This document shows, one piece after another, positions 16,590 through 24,223 of a stretch of 26,814 nucleotides of DNA; the stretch's first letter is position 1; each line of letters starts with the position of its first letter. Source of the stretch: an uncultured Blautia sp. (GTDB taxonomy: Bacteria; Bacillota; Clostridia; Lachnospirales; Lachnospiraceae); NCBI GenBank assembly GCA_934364795.1, contig CAKRMK010000042.1, positions 1-26,814 of the forward strand, read 5' to 3'. Below the pieces are notes generated by a model. It was given only the letters and a program-made list of their open reading frames with translations, was not told the origin of the DNA and made no database searches. Position numbers and translations under genes: made by a program.

Positions 16590-17444
16590 ATGTTTGGATA
16601 TATTGTAATGAATAAACCGGAGATCAAGATAAAGGATTTTGATCTGTATAAATCTTTTTATTGTGGGCTGTGCAGAGAACTGCGTGAGAAATATGGAATT
16701 TCCGGTCAGATTACACTAAGCTATGACATGACCTTTGTAATTATGCTTCTTTCCGGCCTTTATGAGCCAAAAACATACAAAGGCACAACCCGCTGCATTC
16801 TTCATCCTGTGAGAAAGCAGCCTGTACGGAAAAATGAAATTACAGAGTATGGCGCAGATATGAATATACTTCTTACTTATTACAAATGCCTGGATGACTG
16901 GAATGATGATAAGAAGTATGAAAAACTGGCCTATGCCAAGCTTCTTGAGGGGAAAAATAAACGTCTTTTGAAGTTATATCCCAAGAAAGCAAAAAGGATC
17001 ACAGAGCTTCTTAATGAACTTTCTGCTTTAGAAAAAGCCGGGGAAACTGATATTGACAGAATGTCCGGGATTTTTGGGCATATTATGGAGGAAATTCTTG
17101 CCTACAGGCAGGATGAGTGGGAGAGAAGCCTGCGGAAAATAGGCTTTTATCTTGGTAAATTCATTTATCTTCTGGATGCATATGATGATGTGGAAGAAGA
17201 TGTGAAAAATAAAGATTACAATCCTTTTGCAAAAAAATATACAATGGAAGGGTTTGAAGGGGAAGTACGCCAGATTCTTGTTATGATGATGGCTGAGACT
17301 TGCCGGGAATTCGAGAAGCTTCCTATTATCAAATATGGGGATATTCTTCGGAACATTTTATATTCCGGTGTCTGGTGCCGATTCGAGGAAGTGGGCAAAA
17401 AGCGCAGGGAAGAACGGGAGAAAGAACATGTTAGATCCATATAG
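16590..17444 (+). CDS. DUF5685-type protein
   Basis: The 284-residue soluble protein begins with [17 protein letters not shown]. It continues with a [12 protein letters not shown] block, an AYDDVEED block near residue 195 and a NPFAKKY motif, the pattern of DUF5685, a family of unknown function common in Clostridia. The protein is predominantly helical. The acidic AYDD/EED motif in a helical bundle recalls metal-binding helices of prenyl-synthase-like folds, but that is only an impression. It overlaps the J-domain gene by 17 bases and nearly touches the zinc-ribbon gene, so the three products probably act together. No signal peptide or membrane segment is present. Confidence 0.8.
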   Translation: MFGYIVMNKPEIKIKDFDLYKSFYCGLCRELREKYGISGQITLSYDMTFVIMLLSGLYEPKTYKGTTRCILHPVRKQPVRKNEITEYGADMNILLTYYKCLDDWNDDKKYEKLAYAKLLEGKNKRLLKLYPKKAKRITELLNELSALEKAGETDIDRMSGIFGHIMEEILAYRQDEWERSLRKIGFYLGKFIYLLDAYDDVEEDVKNKDYNPFAKKYTMEGFEGEVRQILVMMMAETCREFEKLPIIKYGDILRNILYSGVWCRFEEVGKKRREEREKEHVRSI

Positions 17445-18084
17445 CGTGCTGGGAGTTTCCAGAAATGCGACAGATGAAGAAATAAAAAAAGCATACAGAA
17501 AATTAAGCCGGAAATATCATCCGGACGCAAATATCAATAATCCCAATAAAGATCAGGCTGAAGAAAAGTTTAAAGAAGTTCAGCAGGCATACGAACAGAT
17601 TATGAAAGAGCGTGAGTATGGAAGCAGCGGCGGTTCTTCTGGAGGATACGGGGACTATGGATATGGTGGCTTCGGAGGCTTTGGAGGTCAGCAGCAGAGT
17701 GCGTATGAAGATGAGGAAAGTGTCCGTAGAAGGGCAGCTGCTAATTTTGTCCAGAGCGGCCACTATCAGGAAGCTATGAATGTGCTGAATTCCCTTTCCC
17801 AGAAAAATGGAGAGTGGTATTATATTTCTTCTATGGCAAATATGGGAATGGGAAATAACGTAAAGGCGCTGGAGCATATTCGTGAGGCTGTCAGGCTGGA
17901 GCCGAATAACCAGCAGTACCGGATGTTGAAAAATCGTATGGAAGGCGGTGGCAGCTGGTATGAGACACAGCAGGGACCCTTTGGCGGAATGCCGGTTGCA
18001 GGAGACGATATGTGTCTGAAGCTTTGTCTTGCAAATGCACTTTGTGGAATGTGCTGTCCTGGAAGCGGAGTTCTGTGCTGTTAA
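17428..18084 (+). CDS. J-domain protein with TPR-like region and cysteine-rich tail
   Basis: This 218-residue DnaJ-type cochaperone-like protein has a J domain (1-62) with H31-P-D33, a Gly/Ser/Tyr-rich linker (about 63-92), two TPR-like helical repeats (about 100-165) and a tail with seven Cys in its last 24 residues (CLKLC...CC). It lacks the zinc-finger and substrate-binding domains of canonical DnaJ, so it should recruit DnaK to a specific client or site rather than act generally. ATG 17428 has GGGAG about eight bases upstream; the longer open frame upstream is the overlapping DUF5685 gene in another phase. The terminal Cys cluster could bind metal or be acylated; this is inference. Confidence 0.85.
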   Translation: MLDPYSVLGVSRNATDEEIKKAYRKLSRKYHPDANINNPNKDQAEEKFKEVQQAYEQIMKEREYGSSGGSSGGYGDYGYGGFGGFGGQQQSAYEDEESVRRRAAANFVQSGHYQEAMNVLNSLSQKNGEWYYISSMANMGMGNNVKALEHIREAVRLEPNNQQYRMLKNRMEGGGSWYETQQGPFGGMPVAGDDMCLKLCLANALCGMCCPGSGVLCC

Positions 18085-18132
18085 TTTTTATATGATTTTA
18101 TTTCTCATTAATATGCTTTGCGAAAAAAATAA

Positions 18133-18161
18133 TTGACAAGGCTACTGACGCGTATTAAACT
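18133..18161 (+). promoter_or_regulatory. promoter of ddh
   Basis: TTGACA (18133-18138), 17 bases, TAAACT (18156-18161). It lies about 90 bases before the ddh start. Confidence 0.6.
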
Positions 18162-18250
18162 GTTAAAGCGTGAAAAGATACCGCGAGTAAGATGGGAATC
18201 TATTGCAAGAACAGAATATCCCCATGCGGTGGTAGAGGAGGAATCAGAGA

Positions 18251-19237
18251 ATGAGTATTCGTATTGGTATTTTGGGTTATGGTAACCTGGGTCGTGGCGT
18301 AGAATGTGCAATCAAGCATAATCCTGATATGGAACTGGTGGGTGTATTTACCCGTCGTGCTCCTGAAACTGTTAAGATCCTGACTGATACAGCCAAGGTA
18401 TATTCTGTAGAAGATGCAGAGAAAATGAAAGATCAGATTGATGTTATGATCCTTTGCGGAGGAAGTGCTACAGATCTGCCACAGCAGACTCCGAAGTATG
18501 CACAGTGGTTTAATGTGGTAGACAGCTTTGATACCCATAAGAGAATTCCGGAGCACTTTGCAAATGTAGATAAGGCTGCTTCTGAGAATGGACATGTTGG
18601 AATTATTTCTGTTGGCTGGGATCCGGGAATGTTTTCACTGAACCGTATGTATGCAAATGCAATCCTGACCAATGGCAAAGATTATACATTCTGGGGCAAG
18701 GGTGTAAGCCAGGGCCATTCTGATGCAATCCGCCGTATTAAAGGTGTAAAAGATGGCAAGCAGTATACCATTCCGGTAGAATCTGCACTGGAAGCAGTAC
18801 GCAGCGGTAAGAATCCGGAGCTTACTACAAGAGAAAAACACACAAGAGAATGCTTCGTTGTAGCAGAAGAGGGCGCAGATCTTGCAAGAATCGAAAACGA
18901 GATCAAGACAATGCCAAACTACTTCGATGAATATGATACTACTGTACATTTCATTTCCGAAGAAGAATTAAAACGTGATCACAGCGGAATTCCTCACGGT
19001 GGTTTCGTAATCCGCAGCGGTAAGACCGGCTGGAATGATGAGAATAATCATGTGATTGAATACAGCCTGAAACTGGATTCCAACCCGGAATTTACTTCAT
19101 CTGTTATCATTGCATATGCAAGAGCTGCATACCGCATGAACCAGGAAGGTCAGAAAGGCTGCAAGACAGTATTTGATGTTCCACCTGCTTATTTAAGTGC
19201 TATGAGCGGTGAAGAATTAAGAAAACATCTTCTGTAA
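18251..19237 (+). CDS. ddh: meso-diaminopimelate D-dehydrogenase
   Basis: This NADPH-dependent enzyme makes meso-diaminopimelate directly from tetrahydrodipicolinate and ammonia, giving the cell a one-step route to lysine and the peptidoglycan cross-link residue. The 328 residues match the family (about 320-326). The N-terminal Rossmann motif GILGYGNLGRGVE lies at 6-18. VFTRR (32-36), CGGSATDLP, the substrate-binding SVGWDPGMFS near 120 and FWGKGVSQGHSDA near 142 follow in order. AGGAGG lies about nine bases before ATG 18251. It is monocistronic, with a promoter at 18133-18161 and a strong terminator. Confidence 0.95.
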   Translation: MSIRIGILGYGNLGRGVECAIKHNPDMELVGVFTRRAPETVKILTDTAKVYSVEDAEKMKDQIDVMILCGGSATDLPQQTPKYAQWFNVVDSFDTHKRIPEHFANVDKAASENGHVGIISVGWDPGMFSLNRMYANAILTNGKDYTFWGKGVSQGHSDAIRRIKGVKDGKQYTIPVESALEAVRSGKNPELTTREKHTRECFVVAEEGADLARIENEIKTMPNYFDEYDTTVHFISEEELKRDHSGIPHGGFVIRSGKTGWNDENNHVIEYSLKLDSNPEFTSSVIIAYARAAYRMNQEGQKGCKTVFDVPPAYLSAMSGEELRKHLL

Positions 19238-19256
19238 GATCGGTGTGAAAGTGCTG

Positions 19257-19291
19257 AGGAAAGGCGTAATTGCCTTTCCTTTTCTTTTTTT
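19257..19291 (+). terminator. terminator after ddh
   Basis: A perfect 9-bp stem (19257-19265 with 19272-19280) with a six-base loop, then a T-rich tail to 19291. Confidence 0.9.
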
Positions 19292-19292
19292 A

Positions 19293-19321
19293 TTGACGGA
19301 AAAGCGGTTGTGTACTATAAT
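19293..19321 (+). promoter_or_regulatory. promoter of the wall-binding NlpC/P60 gene
   Basis: TTGACG (19293-19298), 17 bases, TATAAT (19316-19321), about 65 bases before the start codon. Confidence 0.75.
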
Positions 19322-19385
19322 GATTTATAAAGATGTAACAACTTTGTAAAAATTACAACCCAGATTTAAAAAAAGGAAGGTAAGT

Positions 19386-20909
19386 ATGCGTAACAGATGT
19401 AATAAAATCAGACTGTGGAGCCTGCTACTGATGATTATGTTGTTTGCAGCAGGTTTTACATGCCATGCTACATCTAAGGATGTACAGGCCGCCACTAAGA
19501 CAGGGTTCCGTACAGTAAATGGAAAAACATACTATTATGATGCAGACGGCACCAGACATAAGGGATGGCTCACATTAGCGGGCAAGAAATACTATTTTAA
19601 CAAAAACACTGGTGTCCAGGTAAAAGGCTGGGTCACAAACAGCAAAGGCCAGAAGCGTTATTTTACCAGCGTGAAAGGTGCTATGGTTACAGGCTGGCTT
19701 AGCAATTCCAAAGGCCAGAAACGTTATTTTGATCCATCTACAGGTTATATGAAGACCAAGTGGCTGAAGCTTGGAAGGAAGACCTATTATCTGTATTCTA
19801 AATCAGGAATTGCAGCTACCGGATTTTTGAAGGACAGTAAGGGAAACTACCGTTATTTCGCCAAGTCCGGAAAGATGGCCACAGGATGGGTTTCCAATTC
19901 TAAAGGTGAGAAAAGGTATTTCCAGACCACAAATGCAATATCCACTAACGGAATTATGGCTACCGGATTTAAGACCATCAATAATGTTACTTATTATTTC
20001 TATAAGTCTTCTGGAAAAATGGCAACTGGATGGGTGCAGAATGAGGAAAACGGTACCAAATACTATTTTGATAAATCTACCGGTGCCATGTATACCGGCA
20101 CTCATACTATTAGTGGGGTGAAATATGAGTTTTCAAGCTCTGGTGTCTGCCTGGGTGAGAAAAAAGAAGATCCGTCTACACCCAATAACACAGGAAGCAA
20201 GACGATTAAGAATTATCTTGCAGGTGCATTAAAGCCTGTTGGAAAAGCACTTTATGTATGGGGCGGCGGCTGGAATGATTCTACCCGAAAAGGTTTAAGC
20301 TCCACTATGACCAAATGGTATAAGCAGTGGTCATCCAATCCGTCAGGCTATGATTATCATAATTATAATGACCTGACTGTCACTAACAGAGCCAAGGGCT
20401 TTGACTGTTCCGGATTTGTAGGCTGGTCTGCTTATCAGGTAATGCAGACACAGTCTGGAGTTGGATATGGATATACAGTTGTATCCGGTGAGGTTGGAAG
20501 CTATTACGTTGGCAAAGGCTGGGGAACAATTGTAAATCAGTCCTATCTGTCACAGCATAGCTGGACCTTACGTCCTGGCGATATTGGATACAATGACGGA
20601 CATACCTGGATCGTTATCGGACAGTGCAGTGATAAGAGTGTGGTAATTGTACATTCCACACCGCAGGCAGGAGTACAGATTTCCGGAACCACCACACCAA
20701 CCGGAAGCTATTCCAGCGAGGCAGTGGCTCTGGCAAAGAAATACATGTCCATGTATTCTGGTTACAGTATCTTTAATTATCATCCATCTGTAGGTAACTA
20801 TATCCGCAATGGTAATTATTTAAGATGGAACCGTGCAACACTTTCTGATCCGGATGGATACCTGAAAAAGTCAGCAGATGAAATTCTGTATGATTTATTT
20901 GGTAAATAA
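19386..20909 (+). CDS. secreted cell-wall-binding repeat protein with NlpC/P60-like domain
   Basis: This 507-residue exported protein begins with a signal peptide (about 1-36, ending QAA). About ten 20-22-residue cell-wall/glucan-binding repeats (about 39-255, units of the GWxxxxGxxYYFxxxTGxMxT kind) follow, then a short Pro/Thr linker. The C-terminal cysteine peptidase-like domain has C341 (FDCSGF), H406 (NDGHTW) and H423 (VIVHST) in the C-H-H order of NlpC/P60 endopeptidases. It would anchor to wall polymers and cut stem peptides. The catalytic domain is longer than standard, with an insert between the Cys and the first His. The gene is flanked by its own promoter and terminator. Confidence 0.88.
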   Translation: MRNRCNKIRLWSLLLMIMLFAAGFTCHATSKDVQAATKTGFRTVNGKTYYYDADGTRHKGWLTLAGKKYYFNKNTGVQVKGWVTNSKGQKRYFTSVKGAMVTGWLSNSKGQKRYFDPSTGYMKTKWLKLGRKTYYLYSKSGIAATGFLKDSKGNYRYFAKSGKMATGWVSNSKGEKRYFQTTNAISTNGIMATGFKTINNVTYYFYKSSGKMATGWVQNEENGTKYYFDKSTGAMYTGTHTISGVKYEFSSSGVCLGEKKEDPSTPNNTGSKTIKNYLAGALKPVGKALYVWGGGWNDSTRKGLSSTMTKWYKQWSSNPSGYDYHNYNDLTVTNRAKGFDCSGFVGWSAYQVMQTQSGVGYGYTVVSGEVGSYYVGKGWGTIVNQSYLSQHSWTLRPGDIGYNDGHTWIVIGQCSDKSVVIVHSTPQAGVQISGTTTPTGSYSSEAVALAKKYMSMYSGYSIFNYHPSVGNYIRNGNYLRWNRATLSDPDGYLKKSADEILYDLFGK

Positions 20910-20932
20910 AACTGAAAAACATATTTTACATA

Positions 20933-20970
20933 GAAGGGAATTGGCAATAATGCTGGTTCCTTTCTTTTTT
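20933..20970 (+). terminator. terminator after the wall-binding NlpC/P60 gene
   Basis: A 14-bp stem including four G-T pairs (20933-20946 with 20951-20964), with a four-base loop and six T. Confidence 0.8.
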
Positions 20971-21025
20971 ACTTAATATTTGTTACGAAATGTTACAAAA
21001 GTTTAAAATTTATTGCAAATTAGGG

Positions 21026-21054
21026 TTGAAAACTTTTCAAACCTGTGTTAATAT
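21026..21054 (+). promoter_or_regulatory. promoter of the coiled-coil NlpC/P60 gene
   Basis: TTGAAA (21026-21031), 17 bases, TAATAT (21049-21054). It leaves an AT-rich leader of about 75 bases before the start codon. Confidence 0.5.
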
Positions 21055-21138
21055 GTAGCAAGATTGATTGAAGTATTGCAAACATATTACGAATTTAGAT
21101 TATTAGATGTTAATTTAGATTGATGAGGGTGATGAAAC

Positions 21139-22518
21139 ATGAAGAAAAGAATTTTATGTCTGACACTGGCAATTTTAATGTGTGGCTCACAGGCAGTAAG
21201 CGTTATGGCTGACCGTGAGAGCGATTTAAGAGAAGAACAGGCCTGGACAAGCCAGCAGCTGGATGCTACATATGCCCGTATGAGTGCACTGTGGGATCAG
21301 AAGCAGCAGCTTGAAAGTCAGATTGATTCTTTGAATTCGGATCTTGTAAATGTAATGGTTTCTATTCAGACTCTTGAGAATGATATTGCTTCCAAGGAAG
21401 CAGAAATTGAGAAAACCCAGGGTGATCTGACCAAGGCACAGAATGCCAAGGATAAACAGTACAGTTCCATGAAGAAACGTATCCAGTACCTTTATGAAAA
21501 AGGTGGAAACAATGCATGGTTTCAGATGATGTTAAATGCAGACAATCTTGCAGATCTTCTTACCAGAGCAGAGTATACACAGCAGATGTATGAGCAGGAT
21601 AGAGAAAGCCTGCAGAAATATGCAAGAACAATTGAAGAGGTTCAGAAGCTGGAAGAGCAGTATGAACAGGAAAAGGCTGATTTCGAGACAATGAAGCAGG
21701 AATACGAAGATCAGCAGGCAAACCTTCAGTATCAGTTAGATGTTACCCGTGCAAACAGCGCAGACTGTGAGAATGAGATTGCATATGCACAGCAGCAGGC
21801 TACAGAATATGCAAACCTTCTTGCAGAGCAGCAGGCAGAAATCGAACGCCTTGAGGCAGAGCGTATTGCAGCAGAGGAAGAAGCAAGACGTCAGGCAGAG
21901 GCTGAAGCAGCTGCAGCTGCAGCAGCACAGGAAGCAGCAGCCCAGGAGTCTCAGGACGATTCATATGAGGATACCTATACAGAAGATACTTCTTCTTACA
22001 ATGAAGATGATTCTTATACAGAAGAAGTTGATTACGGTGATGATGGAAATACAGTAAGCGGAACTGGCGACAGTTCTTCCGATTATGAGTATGATGAATA
22101 CGGAAATGTAATTGATACAGACAATACAGTAACTGATTATGACAGTTCTTCTGCAAGTTCCAGCAGCTCCTCTGGTGAGGGATCTTCTGTCGTAAGTTAT
22201 GCTACACAGTTTGTTGGAAATCCGTATGTATGGGGTGGAACAAGCCTTACAAGCGGTGCTGACTGTTCTGGCTTTGTTCAGAGTGTTTACGCAAACTTCG
22301 GAGTAAGCCTTCCGAGAACATCTTATGAGCAGCAGAATGCAGGAACAGAGGTTTCTTATGCAGATGCACAGCCAGGAGATCTGATCTGCTATGGTGGACA
22401 TGTTGCAATCTATATGGGAAATGGCCAGATTGTACATGCATCTAATTCACGTGATGGTATTAAGATCAGTGATAATGCTGCTTACAGAACAATTACTTCT
22501 GTAAGACGTCTTGTGTAA
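21139..22518 (+). CDS. secreted NlpC/P60 (C40) peptidoglycan endopeptidase with CwlO-like coiled coil
   Basis: The 459 residues begin with a signal peptide (1-24, ending VMA before D25). A long coiled coil of CwlO/PcsB type (about 26-265) follows, with an Ala/Gln/Glu-rich end. A low-complexity Asp/Ser/Tyr/Thr linker (about 270-345) leads to a standard NlpC/P60 domain with C376 (ADCSGF), H421 (YGGHVA) and H433 (QIVHAS). In CwlO and PcsB the coiled coil is the contact to FtsEX, which controls activity; the same is inferred here, but ftsEX is not in the window. It would cleave D-Glu to diaminopimelate bonds during elongation or division. The product of the nearby ddh supplies the DAP. Confidence 0.92.
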   Translation: MKKRILCLTLAILMCGSQAVSVMADRESDLREEQAWTSQQLDATYARMSALWDQKQQLESQIDSLNSDLVNVMVSIQTLENDIASKEAEIEKTQGDLTKAQNAKDKQYSSMKKRIQYLYEKGGNNAWFQMMLNADNLADLLTRAEYTQQMYEQDRESLQKYARTIEEVQKLEEQYEQEKADFETMKQEYEDQQANLQYQLDVTRANSADCENEIAYAQQQATEYANLLAEQQAEIERLEAERIAAEEEARRQAEAEAAAAAAAQEAAAQESQDDSYEDTYTEDTSSYNEDDSYTEEVDYGDDGNTVSGTGDSSSDYEYDEYGNVIDTDNTVTDYDSSSASSSSSSGEGSSVVSYATQFVGNPYVWGGTSLTSGADCSGFVQSVYANFGVSLPRTSYEQQNAGTEVSYADAQPGDLICYGGHVAIYMGNGQIVHASNSRDGIKISDNAAYRTITSVRRLV

Positions 22519-22538
22519 AAAGATTTAACAAATGAAAT

Positions 22539-22581
22539 AAGAGCTCTTTTCTGAAATCTAGTATCAGAAAGGAGCTCTTTT
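22539..22581 (+). terminator. terminator after the coiled-coil NlpC/P60 gene
   Basis: A 16-bp stem with one G-T pair (22539-22554 with 22564-22579) and a nine-base loop, followed by a short T-run. The palindromic repeat begins six bases later. Confidence 0.85.
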
Positions 22582-22586
22582 ATGTA

Positions 22587-22752
22587 CTAGAGCGTGTTTG
22601 AAAAAACATTCCCACAATCTGCACGCCCCACTTTGCGGTATATTTCACCCAAATTCTGCCTACGTAGCCCGCTACGACGCCCTCATCTGGGTAAAATCTC
22701 ACACAAATTGTGACCCACATCTTGCAGAAAGCCTTTTTCAAACACACTCTAG
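22587..22752. mobile_element. 166-bp palindromic MITE-like element
   Basis: It is bounded by 19-bp inverted ends, CTAGAGCGTGTTTGAAAAA at the left and its complement at the right with one mismatch. The interior is an imperfect palindrome: TTTCACCCA pairs across the centre with TGGGTAAAA, and CGTAGC with GCTACG. There is no transposase, so it would be moved in trans or spread as a structured RNA. A half copy lies at 13769-13853. The right end abuts the esterase pseudogene and opens a spurious frame into it. No clear target duplication can be read. Confidence 0.8.
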
Positions 22753-23218
22753 GAAATATGGGAAGACTAACAAAGAGTTGGATCCAATTACTTTATTCTG
22801 GACTGCTTCTGGAATTGAAATGAATGTAGAAGGAACCGAAGTATGGGTGAAGGTATCTGCAGAATTTGAGAATTTTGAACCTTGGATCCAGGTACTTGTG
22901 GATGGTTCCCCAAGCCAGAGAATTATGTTAAACAAAGGTGAATACAATATCTGTGTATTTCGCAATATGGAACCTGGAAATGTACGAAATATTTTGTGGG
23001 CATATGGAATGTTGGGAGATGAAATTGCAGCTATATTGGAAGAGGCTGTGGAAAACTATAAAGAGAAAACAGGAGATAAACATGTAGAGTTTTTTAAATT
23101 ACCGGATACTTTAGCAGGAGAGTTTGGCTCAAGACAACATCCGGGGTATGCATCTCATAAAAAAACAGCAAATGTACTGGTGGAAAAAATACGTTCTATC
23201 ATGAAAATACGACAGTAA
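22753..23218 (+). pseudogene. SGNH/GDSL (CE2-like) esterase remnant, N-terminally cut and internally deleted
   Basis: The frame reads DPITLFWTASGIEMNVEG onward, the N-terminal beta-sandwich of Clostridial SGNH/GDSL esterases (about 75 residues, ending in VFRNMEPGNVRN). It then jumps directly to the family's C-terminus (LWAYGMLGDEI ... GSRQHPGYASHK with the catalytic His). The whole central part with the GDS nucleophile block is missing, an in-frame loss of perhaps 150-200 residues. The 5' end is replaced by the MITE-like repeat, where a frame from TTG 22598 continues in phase, so automatic annotation would call a 206-aa protein. There is no promoter or ribosome binding site. A real short binding protein is the less likely alternative. 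Confidence 0.72.
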
Positions 23219-23324
23219 GAAACATGATTTTGGTGTATCGCGAAGCGTGTTACTGTAAACAGAAGGAACAGTAACATCACTGATAAAAAAATGATAAAAA
23301 AATAACAAAATGAAGAAACAGGGG

Positions 23325-23353
23325 TTGACACAAGTACTGGCTGGTGGTACTAT
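23325..23353 (+). promoter_or_regulatory. promoter of the cobalamin-riboswitch transcript
   Basis: TTGACA (23325-23330), 17 bases, TACTAT (23348-23353). Transcription would begin about 25 bases before the riboswitch. Confidence 0.65.
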
Positions 23354-23385
23354 GATGTCAGTATAATTCCATATTGAACATATTA

Positions 23386-23580
23386 AGTGCTGACAGCTAT
23401 AGGCTGGCAGAAAGAGGGAATCAGGTGAGAAACCTGAGCGATCCGGTCACTGTAACAGAGGAGCGAACCTCATAGTCCATTGTGCAGCTGCATGAGAAGG
23501 AGAGGGGAGCGATGATCCTGGAGCCAGGAAACCTGCTTGGTATGGCGAGGTTAAACTTCCGATGAAAGTGTAACAACCAG
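23386..23580 (+). promoter_or_regulatory. adenosylcobalamin riboswitch
   Basis: The element contains GGCAGAAAGAGGGAATCAGG near its 5' side, GGTCACTGTAAC (a variant of the conserved GCCACTGT block) and the B12 box GAGCCAGGAAACCTGC (23521-23536), in the order and spacing of the class I cobalamin riboswitch. The terminator at 23609-23636 follows, so control is by premature termination. It should turn down the cysteine-rich small-domain gene when cobalamin is plentiful. The exact boundaries are approximate. Confidence 0.88.
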
Positions 23581-23608
23581 TTTTAGGGAATCCGCAGCCC
23601 TGAGATGT

Positions 23609-23636
23609 TGTCCGCTTTTTCGAGTGGACATTTTTT
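23609..23636 (+). terminator. riboswitch terminator
   Basis: TGTCCGCT (23609-23616) pairs with AGTGGACA (23623-23630), seven of eight bases, with a six-base loop and six T. Confidence 0.8.
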
Positions 23637-23642
23637 ATGGAA

Positions 23643-23757
23643 TATCGCCTGTTCAGATGAATTATACAGATTAAATGGCAGGCGATACTACTTCGGATGA
23701 AACCGTTCCCTCCGCGTATATATGAACGGGTCATATTCTACCACGAAGTAGCATCGC
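23643..23757 (+). other. two mutually exclusive long hairpins between riboswitch terminator and coding sequence
   Basis: TATCGCCTG (23643-23651) is perfectly complementary to CAGGCGATA (23679-23687). The same right arm overlaps GCGAT-x-CTACTTCG (23682-23695), which is perfectly complementary, apart from one unpaired position, to CGAAGTAG-x-ATCGC (23744-23757). Inside the second hairpin CCGTTC (23703-23708) pairs with GAACGG (23724-23729). Only one of the two outer helices can form at a time. It could be a second regulatory switch or a degenerate mobile palindrome. The remainder, 23758-23878, has no gene. Confidence 0.6.
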
Positions 23758-23878
23758 TCCCTCTTAAATACTGTAAGAATTTTGAAGCCGCATTAGCGGT
23801 ATTTTTTTTACACAAAAAACTGTGGAGTATTTTACGAAACACTTTTCGAAGTATATTTCGGGAAAAGGAGAACTTTAA

Positions 23879-24193
23879 ATGGAAAAAAAAGAAAATGCAG
23901 GAAAACAATATTGGGAAGATAAAGAATACTCTTATTTCAGCCATAAAAAATGCGAATTTTTTCCCTGCCATAAAGGTGCTGACCCGGAAGATTTTAACTG
24001 CCTTTTCTGCTATTGTCCTCTTTATGCCCTGGGAGATAAGTGCGGAGGAAATTTCAGATATACAGAAAAAGGAATAAAAGACTGCACCAACTGTCAGCTC
24101 CCTCATAAAAAGAAAAATTACGGGTATGTCACCGGCAAATATCAGGAGCTGGCAGATCTGATGAGGAAAATAAAAGAAAATAATGATTTTTGA
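23879..24193 (+). CDS. cysteine-rich small-domain protein (PF04071-like), cobalamin regulated
   Basis: The 104-residue protein has eight Cys (25, 30, 41, 44, 46, 55, 69, 72) in the family pattern CEFFPCHKG, FNCLFCYCPLYALGDKCGGNF, spread over residues 25-72, and DCTNCQLPH. This is the cysteine-rich small domain, a probable metal-binding module found near cobalamin and corrinoid genes in Clostridia and methanogens. The molecular role is unknown. ATG 23879 has AGGAG seven to eight bases upstream. The AdoCbl riboswitch upstream independently ties it to B12, so a role in corrinoid salvage or handling is inferred. A longer frame from 23697 in another phase is a shadow. Confidence 0.85.
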   Translation: MEKKENAGKQYWEDKEYSYFSHKKCEFFPCHKGADPEDFNCLFCYCPLYALGDKCGGNFRYTEKGIKDCTNCQLPHKKKNYGYVTGKYQELADLMRKIKENNDF

Positions 24194-24223
24194 GATTGTT
24201 AAAGTTTTTTTAGCAAGCTTTAA

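Noticed and set aside
18165..18215. Possible degenerate copy of the palindromic repeat in the ddh leader
   Set aside because: Only about 15 bases (GTGAAA-GATACCGC) align well with 13791-13804; the rest is too diverged and lacks terminal repeats, so chance is not excluded.
21740..22057. 105-aa frame inside the coiled-coil NlpC/P60 gene, and similar ones at 12908-13225
   Set aside because: They arise from repetitive Ala/Gln and Asp/Ser codons read out of phase; the in-phase proteins have signal peptides and domains.
23787..23813. CCGC-ATTA-GCGG hairpin with T-run before the cysteine-rich gene
   Set aside because: The stem is only four pairs; it would also block the gene between riboswitch and start codon. 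Not supported as a terminator.
23697..24077. 126-aa open frame over the cysteine-rich gene
   Set aside because: Its sequence is basic and unlike any family, lacks a ribosome binding site and overlaps a clear eight-Cys protein in another frame.
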